Shown here in pieces: positions 54,883 through 64,000 of a stretch of 64,000 nt of DNA. Each line of letters opens with the position of its first letter. Within the stretch, counting starts at the first letter, position 1. The DNA is taken from positions 24,741,817-24,805,816 of the forward strand of contig NC_092096.1 of assembly GCF_045679555.1 (NCBI RefSeq), read 5' to 3'. The stretch comes from Salvelinus alpinus. Its lineage: Eukaryota > Chordata > Actinopteri > Salmoniformes > Salmonidae. The position numbers and the translations under genes are program-made. The notes beneath the pieces were generated by a model that was not told the DNA's origin, made no database searches, and saw only the letters and a list, made by a program, of their open reading frames with translations.

Positions 54883-55947
54883 GGTTGGCTTGCTTGGCTG
54901 GGCGCTGAAAAAGGCTGAATTCACTTTGCAATATCGGCCTGCTACAAGGGACGGATTGAGCCCAGAAATCAGCCCTGGGTTTTCAAACACACTGGCCTAT
55001 TTTTTTCCCTCAAGCCGCCATTATTACAATGTAAATGATTAGCCAAATAATAATAATAATAATATGTGATGATTATGTGCAAACCCCCCCCAGTTTAGCC
55101 AGTCCAACTGGGCTAACGATGGACCAGCCCTTCTGGCATTTGCCAGAATTGCCATATGGCTAGTCCGTCTCTGACATTAGAAAAAAACCATTACTGCTGA
55201 AACCATGTGTTTATTCATTTTGGTGTGCCGGCCAAGAGGTCAACAGAGCGGTGTTTACAGAAATCCCTGATTCCCAGAATGTTGTGCCGGCAAAGATATT
55301 ATCAAAACCCAGGGGGCTGCCAAGTTCAAGCCCTTTTGACTCCTTTGCTGTTTTCCAGTCTCAGGTCTATTAGCTCTCTCACTTCTTCTGTAAAAAATTA
55401 CCATAGAAATCAACAACATAGCTTCCCTCAAATGCTGCAGAGCCTTCGAATGCAATGTTTAAATTCTCACCTCAGCCCTGACCGATGGTTGACCGCCGCC
55501 ATGTTATGTGTTGTCTATGAGCATAGACAAAACAGACTGCCTATGCTCTTTGATCACAAAGGTCGACGGGGTCAGAGGTGAAAGATCACGTGGTCATGTT
55601 AGTATTTTCAGTATTTGATTTATTCCAGAAGTTCTAACTGTACTCACTCTGACTGATTATGTTGGACAGGTGTCGCGACACGACTCGCTACCCTGCCTGC
55701 ATCCAATCTAGTCAACCTTCCTGGGACAGAAAGTCCAAACTCAAATAGATGCTGCACAGATCCTGCCATGACACCCCTGCATGTAATCCCTTTTTTTATT
55801 TTAGCTTCCCCGCGGCGTCTCACCCTCACACCTTGGCACATGTTCAATGCCAGAAACACACACGCACCGGCGCTTATGCATACACACGTTCACAAATGCA
55901 CACACATTGACATGCCGAGAGAACACACGCGCACCAAGCTTGCCCAA
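54883..55947. other. Unique stretch
   Basis: (TAA)n at about 55047-55061 and a C-run at 55083. Small frames at 55207-55581 lack motifs. CA-rich from about 55855. No gene. Confidence 0.5.
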
Positions 55948-56593
<646 letters not shown>

Positions 56594-57237
56594 GGTAGTA
56601 ACGTGAGACATTCATAGATCATAGTCTCATAAAGACAGTGGTAGTAACATGAGACATTCATAGATCATAGTCTCATAAAGACAGTGGTAGTACCGTGAGA
56701 CATTCATGGATCATAGTCCCATAAAGACAGTGGTAGTACCATGAGACATTCATAGATCATAGTCTCATAAAGATAGTGGTATTACCATGAGACATTCATA
56801 GATCATAGTCTCATAAAGACAGTGGTATTACCATGAGACATTCATAGATCATAGTCTCATAAAGACAGTGGTAGTACCGTGAGACATTCATAGATCATAG
56901 TCTCATAAAGACAGTGGTAATAACATGAGACATTCATAGATCATAGTCTCATAAAGACAGTGGTAGTAACATGAGACATTCATAGATCATAGTCTCATAA
57001 AGACAGTGGTAATAACATGAGACATTCATAGATCATAGTCCCATAAAGACAGTGGTAGTAACATGAGACATTCATAGATCATAGTCTCATAAAGACAGTG
57101 GTAGTACCGTGAGACATTCATAGATCATAGTCTCATAAAGACAGTGGTAATAACATGAGACATTCATAGATCATAGTCTCATAAAGACAGTGGTAGTAAC
57201 ATGAGACATTCATAGATCATAGTCTCATAAAGACAGT
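56594..57237. repeat. 46-bp minisatellite, 14 copies
   Basis: The unit contains GAGACATTCATAGATCATAG, TCTCATAAAGACAGTGG and TAGTAACAT. ATGAGAC and GTCTCAT within each unit are exact inverted repeats separated by 14 bases. Variants: TAGTACCGT, TATTACCAT, TAATAACAT; GTCCCAT in three units. Confidence 0.97.
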
Positions 57238-58483
57238 AGAGGTGGTCACAGCAGTGTCAAGTAAAATGATGATTAAAGCAGTAGGTACAGTAATCATGAT
57301 AAACCCCTCCACTTGTTTGATCTACTCCAGTACAGTACTTGCCTAGCACACCTGTTTCAACTAATCTAGAGCTTGATGATTGGTTGACTAGCTGAATCAG
57401 GAGCTGGTACTGCAATAGATATAAGTGTTGGGGAAGCGACTCTGAAAACAGAGTTTACCAAGCTACCAATTATTTCACACTGGAAGATGTTAAGCTATGT
57501 TAAAGCTATCCTTAAGAGAAATAAATAATAATTAACTAAAGTTACTTAAAAAAGTAGTTCAATACATCCAAACTAGTTTGTGAAAAATGTGTAAATCTGA
57601 AATATCATCAACTACAAATTGCAAGAAATTAATAACTTTGGGGTCATATGTTAACAGAATGTGTTATTTACCATATTAAACACAAAACAATGTTTCTATT
57701 GAGAATTAGGCAGGTCTTATGCCGAAACAGAAATTAAATGATTGAACTACTGAAAACACTACCTAGATTTAGTACAACTACCACCAAGCTACTACAACAT
57801 GTAGTTAAATGACTAGCTGAACTACATGTAGTCCACTACTCCATAACACTGCTCAAGGAGAGGTTCGGGAAATAGTGTAATAGGATCATGTATTATAGTT
57901 ACAGGTAGGCTACAGTTACTGTTGCATATTCTAGCAGGTACCAATGAATCCCTAGCACATATATTCTGACTGAATAATCTGTCAGATCATACCAGTAAAT
58001 AATCTGTAAGCATTTTTCTGGTAAGAAACACAGTACAGTGTAAAAGTTGAACCACTCAGTATTTTCTGTAAAACTGCAGACACATTCCTTCCGTTTAAAA
58101 AGTTGGATGCCCTCCAGCGTCACAGAACCCAACTGATCTTGTCAATGCATTGAAAGCAGCGCACAATGCGGACCCTGTCAGAAATTACTGAATGAGTGAT
58201 TACCTCAAAATGACAGCTGAGATGCAATCTACTGTAGGCCTGTCTGTAATGGAGGTTCTTAAACGATGGGGGGAAGGAAAAGGAAGGCCCTCCTCACACC
58301 CTTATCTAGTGGATATCCTCTCCATCTAGACAAGAAGATGAAACAGAGGCAAAGAGCAGAGAAAGAGAGAGAGAAAAGGCAATGGTGAAAATATAAAAAG
58401 AAGAGAGAAACAGAACCCGATCTAGACATTGACAGGAAATAATTTATTCAGGAGGTGATTTTAAACGATTAAAATGCATTTTC
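57238..58483. other. A/T-rich unique stretch
   Basis: 57300-57480 (CTGTTTCAACTAATCTAGAG, ATTGGTTGACTAGCTGAATC) looks like a decayed interspersed repeat; ACTACATGTAGTTAAATGACTAG-type inverted motifs (ACTACATG/CATGTAGT) lie near 57796-57830. No gene recognised. Confidence 0.45.
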
Positions 58484-59917
58484 GGTAACACTTTCATTAA
58501 CACTTCCCTTCATCATGCGTTATAATAAATAACACTGACTATAAGCGTCTATTAAAACTCATAAGTGGTTATTAATACACTTTAACAACAGCTCATAAAG
58601 TGTCAAAAAGCTTCATAAAGATTTATAAATGACTGTGTTGTTGTCTGCCTTAAGTGCTTCACTTCATTATAAAACACTATAATAGGTATTTGTAGGCTTT
58701 AAGTAAATTGTGATCATTTTCCACAACAGAAAGAAAAACACACAGAGTTAGTTTCCTTGACATAGTCAGTATGATATGGACATTTTTAAACAAGGCTGTT
58801 CATTTCCAATACACAACAAACATAGCTAGCTAAAATACACAATCAAGCCTCAGTAGCAACATGGAAAGTGGCAAAGTGGTCATTCCACTTCCCCACCCGC
58901 AAGTTTTGCTAGCTACCTCACAGGTCTATCAAACGTCTTCCGGATGCTAGCTACCTCACAGGTCTATCAAACGTCTTCCGGATGCTAGCTACCTCACAGG
59001 TCTATCAAACGTCTTCCGGTTGCTAGCTACCTCACAGGTCTATCAAACGTCTTACTAGCTACCACACAGGTCTATCAAACGTCTTCCGGTTGCTAGCTAC
59101 CTCACAGGTCTATCAAACGTCTAACTAGCTACCTCACAGGTCTATCAAACGTCTTCCGGTTGCTAGCTACCTCACAGGTCTATCAAACGTCTTCCGGTTG
59201 CTAGCTACCTCACAGGTCTATCAAACGTCTAACTAGCTACCTCACAGGTCTATCAAACGTCTTCCGGTTGCTAGCTACCTCACAGGTCTATCAAACGTCT
59301 TCCGGTTGCTAGCTACCTCACAGGTCTATCAAACGTCTTCCGGTTGCTAGCTACCTCACAGGTCTATCAAACGTCTTCCGGTTGCTAGCTACCTCACAGG
59401 TCTTCCTGTGGACAGGCAGACACTGTAACAATCTTGTTCAGAAAAGCACAGTCTTGCCACTAGTTAGCGGCCATTCACACTCATAGCGGCACGACATGAG
59501 CATGAGCAGCCCCTCCGTGCTCCCAACGATGCACAGCTATTTAGAGCTAAGTAACTCCACTAGCTAGCTAGCTAGCTACAGGACGAATTTTAACGCTTTC
59601 TTTGTATCATATCACACAATTAACATTCTCATTTACTTGCACCTTAAATCCACGGCACTTGCGTATTATAGGGCCTAATGTGTGAATGACCTTTCTTGTC
59701 TGTGCCTTCAAATGGTGTCCTATTAACCAGTACGGCTATAAAACATTATGCACTATAGCATTATAAGTCCTTATAGTTAATGATCTATTAAACATCATAC
59801 AAAGTGTTATAACCACTTACCAGTTATTATAGACACTTATAGTCAGTGTTAAATCGCATTATAAAAGGGTGTTATAAAGCAATATACGTCTGATTCATAA
59901 TCATAATAAGTGTTACC
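58484..59917. mobile_element. DNA element with long terminal inverted repeats
   Basis: The left end GGTAACACTTTCATTAACAC pairs with the right end, whose reverse complement is GGTAACACTTATTATGATTA. Further in, ACACTGACTATAAGCGTCTA / ACACTGACTATAAGTGTCTA and TAAGTGGTTAT match on both sides, so the imperfect inverted arms extend at least 120 bp. The 1.43-kb element has no transposase and encloses the 38-bp minisatellite. I see no convincing target duplication and do not assign a superfamily. Confidence 0.75.
58904..59402. repeat. 38-bp minisatellite inside the DNA element, about 14 copies
   Basis: The unit is CTACCTCACAGGTCTATC, AAACGTCTTCCGGTTGCTAG. Three shortened units lack CCGGTTG (GTCTTACTAG, GTCTAACTAG). 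The first units have CCGGATG. Confidence 0.96.
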
Positions 59918-60175
59918 ACGCTTTAATATTCTGCTCTTTCTGAGGGAATTTGTGGCATTCTAGTAAATAAACCTATGCAGTGTGCTACAGTGTGTGTGTG
60001 TGTGTGTGTGTGCGCGCACTCGTGTGTGTGTGTGCGTGTGTGTGTGTTTCTGCATGAGTGAATGCCACAACATAAGCATGCTGACTGCATGCCCATGGGC
60101 CCACAAAGAGAGAGAGGGGGGGGGGGGGGTCTATAGAGTACAGCCCTTGGCATGTTCTTTTGCACACATGCATGT

Positions 60176-60207
<32 letters not shown>

Positions 60208-61451
60208 CTTAATATACCCACTGAGACGGAACTGGCCCAACTGGCCAAGGCGCCCATCCCCACAATAACCCCTCGGGTCATGTGACATGACATGTCAAAT
60301 GCCAGAGGGCAAGACTCTTAAGCGCCTGCTGTCTGGGGAGCGAGTTTTCATTCGATTTTATTCATGTAACCCTTATTTAATTAACCAAGTACAGCTTACT
60401 GGCCTGTTAACTTTGCTTACATTACAATCACTGTCATGTCAGGGATTATGGCAGAGTAAGGCAGATGCAGAACAGTATACACATGCATCCGTCCCTGCGT
60501 GCGCACACACACACCATGTATGACTATCTAGTATCACATCCATACAATTTCCCAGTGATCACAACACATATTAGGTTACCTGGCAGTAGACAGAGACTGG
60601 GCTCCAGCCAAGAATAGAGACGGTTTAATTTACTGCACTAAAGCCATCACTGGGGAGGATCAAAACCTATGACAACCATACAAGGTCTCACGCACGCACC
60701 CACGCACGCAGGCATGCATGCACAGAGGCCCGCCCCCCTCGCATTCCAAAACGAGCCAATCAATATCTTCCCTTTCCAGATATGCAAATATGGCTTCTAC
60801 GAGATTCAGAGTGGATGTCTTTAACTGGGCTGGAGATCAATAGCGTGGCTGTGTCCTGAAGGATCGTCTCTACTTTAAACAGCACCGATACAGCTGGAGA
60901 CCAGGTGTGCTACAAGCTATCGACCGGACATAGGAATGAATAGGACACCACTATGTTCACAACTCCTCCACACTTTGTGCTAATGAGATGATGGTGTATA
61001 TGCTGGTGTCTGTGCTGTATGGGGGCCTGCCAATGGAGGGAGTTGGGAGGGGTTAGGATAGGTCAGAGGCTGAGGGCTGTCAATGTGATTTGTAAGGGGT
61101 TTTAACGCAGGGCTATCTGGCTGTGTAGAGTTTAATGTCTAATCCCATATTGACCTTTGACCCCTACCAGGGCCTTTAGGCAGCACCCACATGCTTGTGT
61201 AGATCTGAGAGGAAAAGATATATGGTAAATACGCTATACAGTAATGTAGTGCATCGAAACAGCTGATTGATTCAGCTGATCTAGGTGTTGAAAATCAGTT
61301 GATTAGTTGAATCGGGTTGTCAATAACATGGGTCATGTCATTAGGCATGAAATGGGAAAAACCTTTTCAGAAACAAGAGGAAACAGGGTGAAACAGGGTG
61401 AATTTACAGAGAAACAGGGGCTATGTAAACTTTTTTGCTAAGGTGCGCCCT
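59918..61451. other. Mostly unique stretch
   Basis: (GT)n at 59992-60050 and a 14-base G-run at about 60116-60129. (CA)n at 60176-60206. CACGCACG at 60690-60720. ATGCAAAT, a perfect octamer, at 60782-60789. No gene recognised. Confidence 0.5.
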
Positions 61452-61957
61452 AATGAATATGACCCTACAGTACCATGGCTCTCCAGCAGGGTTGATGAAT
61501 ATGACCCTGCAAGTATTGTGGCTCTCCAGCAGGGTTGATGAATATGACCCTGCAGTACCGTGGCTCTCCAGCAGGGTTGATGAATATGACCCTGCAGTAC
61601 TGTGTCTTTCCAGCAGGGTTGATGAATATGACCCTGCAGTACTGTGTCTCTCCAGCAGGGTTGATGAATATGACTCTGCGGTATTGTGGCTCTCCAGCAG
61701 GGTTGATGAATATGACCCTGCAGTACTGTGGCTCTCCAGCAGGGTTGATGAATATGACCCTGCAGTACTGTGGCTCTCCAGCAGGGTTGATGAATATGAC
61801 CCTGCAGTACCGTGGCTCTCCAGCAGGGTTGATGAATATGACCCTGTAGTACCGTGTCTCTCCAGCAGGGTTGATGAATATGACCATGCAGTACCGTGTC
61901 TCTCCAGCAGGGTTGATGAATATGACCATGCAGTACTGTGGCTCTCCAGCAGGGTTG
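61452..61957. repeat. 42-bp minisatellite, 12 copies
   Basis: The unit is GTTGATGAATATGACCCTG, CAGTACTGTGGCTCTCCAGC, AGG. Variants: TACCGTG, GTGTCTCTCC, GACCATG. It is 14 codons without stops on either strand, giving mirrored open frames that I do not call genes. Confidence 0.97.
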
Positions 61958-62251
61958 AGGATGACTGGTCCAGACAGTCCTGCAGAAGAGAGAGTTAACA
62001 TGGTTAATATTAGAGAACTGTGTCAGTCTGAAGCCAATGAGGTCACTACTCATCTGATGCTGACAAACAACACGGTGCATGATGCACACAAACACTATTT
62101 TGGTGAGGACAAATGAAAGGAGTCTCTCTGTCTCTCCTCCTTTCATATTGTATCCCCCTCCCTCTAAGTGTGGCCTTGGAATGATACCGAGAGGAGGGGG
62201 CTGATGACCAGGGAGGCTAAAAATAGTGTCTGTGCAGACAGTCACAGCCAA
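61958..62251. other. Unique spacer
   Basis: No gene or repeat recognised between the 42-bp and 24-bp arrays. Confidence 0.5.
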
Positions 62252-63165
62252 TCCAACCCCACTCCTTCAGCCCAACACAACCCCACTCCTTCAGCCCAAC
62301 ACAACCCCACTCCTTCAGCCCAACACAACCCCGCTCATTCAGCCCAACACAACCCCGCTCCTTCAGCCCAACACAACCCCACTCCTTCAGCCCAACACAA
62401 CCCCACTCCTTCAGCCCAACACAACCCCACTCCTTCAGCCCAACACAACCCCACTCCTTCAGTCCAACACATCCCCACTCCTTCAGTCCAACACATCCCC
62501 ACTCCTTCAGCCCAACACAACCCCACTCCTTCAGCCCAACACAACCTCACTCCTTCAGCCCAACACAACCCCACTCCTTCAGCCCAACACAACCCCACTC
62601 CTTCAGCCCAACACAACCTCACTCCTTCAGCCAAACACAACCCCACTCCTTCAGCCCAACACAACCCCGCTCCTTCAGCCCAACACAACCCCACTCCTTC
62701 AGCCCAACACAACCCCACTCCTTCAGCCCAACACAACCCCACTCCTTCAGCCCAACACAACCCCATTCCTTTAGCCCAACACAACCCCACTCTTTCAGCC
62801 CAACACAACCCCACTCCTTCAGCCCAACACATCCCCACTCCTTCAGCCCAACACAACCCCATTCCTTCAGCCCAACACAACCCCACTCCTTCAGCCCAAC
62901 ACAACCCCACTCCTTCAGCCCAACACAACCCCACTCCTTCAGCCCAACACAACCCCACTCCTTCAGCCCAACACAACCCCACTCCTTCAGCCCAACACAA
63001 CCCCATTCCTTCAGCCCAACACAACCCCACTCCTTCAGCCCAACACAACCCCACTCCATCAGCCCAACACATCCCCACTCCTTCAGCCCAACACAACCCC
63101 ACTCCATCAGCCCAACACATCCCCACTCCTTCAGCCCAACACAACCCCACTCCTTCAGCCCAACA
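62252..63165. repeat. 24-bp minisatellite, about 38 copies
   Basis: The unit is CCCAACACAACCCCACTCC plus TTCAG. Variants ACATCCCC, CCCCGCT, CCCCATT, CTCCATC and ACCTCAC are scattered. It is 8 codons and is open in several frames on both strands (for example NPTPSAQH). These are regarded as artefacts. Confidence 0.98.
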
Positions 63166-63465
63166 TTCAACTATACTTCTTCTTGTGAACCGTCACATAA
63201 CCAAACCCAATGCTTTTTTCCTATTTCTTCCATCATGTGAGTTTGAGTCCCATTCATCTCTTGTGTTGCGGTGCTTTTTTTGCTCTACAGCCACTTCAGT
63301 GAGCTGCAGTGGATGTTATGAGACAAGGCTCCATGCTGCCAGGCTCAGGACTGTACACTTAATCAGTTAAAACAACATAGTCTCGCAAGGCACACTGGTT
63401 GTTTTAGCTTTAATGTGTGCTGTGAGGCAGTGCTGTGTGTGTGTATTTGGTGTGTGGTACATGTG
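63166..63465. other. Unique spacer
   Basis: No gene recognised; a TGTGTGTGTA patch near 63435. Confidence 0.5.
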
Positions 63466-64000
63466 AATCCATCCATCCATGTGTCCATACATCCATCCAT
63501 GTGACCATACATCCATCCATGTGACCATACATCCATCCAGGTGTCCATATATCCAAACATGCATCCATACATCCATCCATGTGTCCATTCATCCATCCAT
63601 GTTTCCAAACATCCATCCATGTGTCCATACATCCATCCATACATCCATACATCCATCCATACATCCATACATACATCCATCCATCCATGTGTCCATACAT
63701 CCATCCATGTGTCCATACATCCATCCATGTGTCCATACATCCATCCATGTTTCCATACATCCATCCATGTGTCCATACATCCATCCATGCATCCATACAT
63801 CCATCCATCCATCCATACATCCATCCATGCGTCCATACATCCATCCATGTTTCCATACATCCATCCATGTGTCCATACATCCATCCATGTGTCCATATAT
63901 CCATCCATGCATCCATACATCCATCCATACATCCATCCATGTGTCCATACATTCATCCATGTGTCCATACATCCATCCATGTGTCCATACATCCATCCAT
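63466..64000. repeat. (CCAT)-based 20-bp minisatellite, runs off the window
   Basis: The unit is CATCCATCCATGTGTCCATA with GTTT, GTGA, GCAT and ACAT variants, some expanded by extra CCAT. It continues to the last base, so its true length is unknown. Confidence 0.97.

Noticed and set aside
61421..63996. Period-14, period-8 and CCAT-derived repeat proteins on both strands
   Set aside because: Explained by the 42-bp, 24-bp and 20-bp arrays; several frames are open simultaneously.
63466..64000. Telomeric repeat at the window end
   Set aside because: The unit is CCAT-based; no TTAGGG or CCCTAA runs occur anywhere I looked.

Overview
This is eukaryotic nuclear DNA, almost certainly from a salmonid fish (trout, salmon or char). 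The evidence is a set of salmonid-type interspersed repeats: tRNA-derived SINEs at 25664-25879, 38885-38971 and 54713-54882; 5'-truncated LINEs whose 3' tails match those SINEs or end in an (AATTC)n run; a Tc1-like DNA transposon at 44148-45609; and two solo LTRs with perfect 5-bp target-site duplications. Family names come from recall, because no search could be run. I find no host protein-coding exon, rRNA or functional tRNA gene. The window reads as intergenic or intronic DNA.

Its dominant property is tandem repetition. By my boundaries about 20 unrelated minisatellite families, with units of 12 to 72 bp, cover roughly 27-28 kb (about 43%). Dinucleotide arrays (CA, GT, GA, TC) add about 2 kb more. 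The largest arrays are 32/45 bp (112-3155), 25 bp (4961-8139), 39 bp (20277-23444), 51 bp (28332-33094) and 40 bp (39216-44056). Many unit lengths are multiples of three, so very long open frames run through them, often on both strands. I treat these as artefacts.

Layout: 0-8 kb holds three arrays. 8.4-11 kb is a nested stack of mobile elements: a LINE fragment split by an LTR-like element, itself split by a piggyBac-like element flanked by TTAA. 11-20 kb has inverted repeats around microsatellites and several short minisatellites. 20-33 kb has two giant arrays separated by microsatellites, a SINE and a possible conserved noncoding block. 33-39 kb holds a LINE 3' end with a partial ORF2 C-terminus, a MITE, a solo LTR and a SINE relic. 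39-45.6 kb is the 40-bp array followed by a dead Tc1 copy. 45.6-56 kb mixes CA arrays, smaller minisatellites, a fold-back element split by a solo LTR, a 117-bp palindrome and a SINE. 56-64 kb has five more minisatellites, one lying inside a long-inverted-repeat DNA element (58484-59917); the last array runs off the window.

The only genes are two relics of mobile elements: a broken Tc1 transposase and a truncated LINE ORF2 C-terminus. No genes work together here. The most interesting signals are structural: higher-order repeats in four unrelated arrays, arrays whose every unit carries a transcription-factor-like motif (PAR-bZIP/NFIL3 type at 0.1-3.2 kb, nuclear-receptor half-sites at 5-8 kb), nested insertions with readable target sites, and large inverted repeats next to microsatellites.
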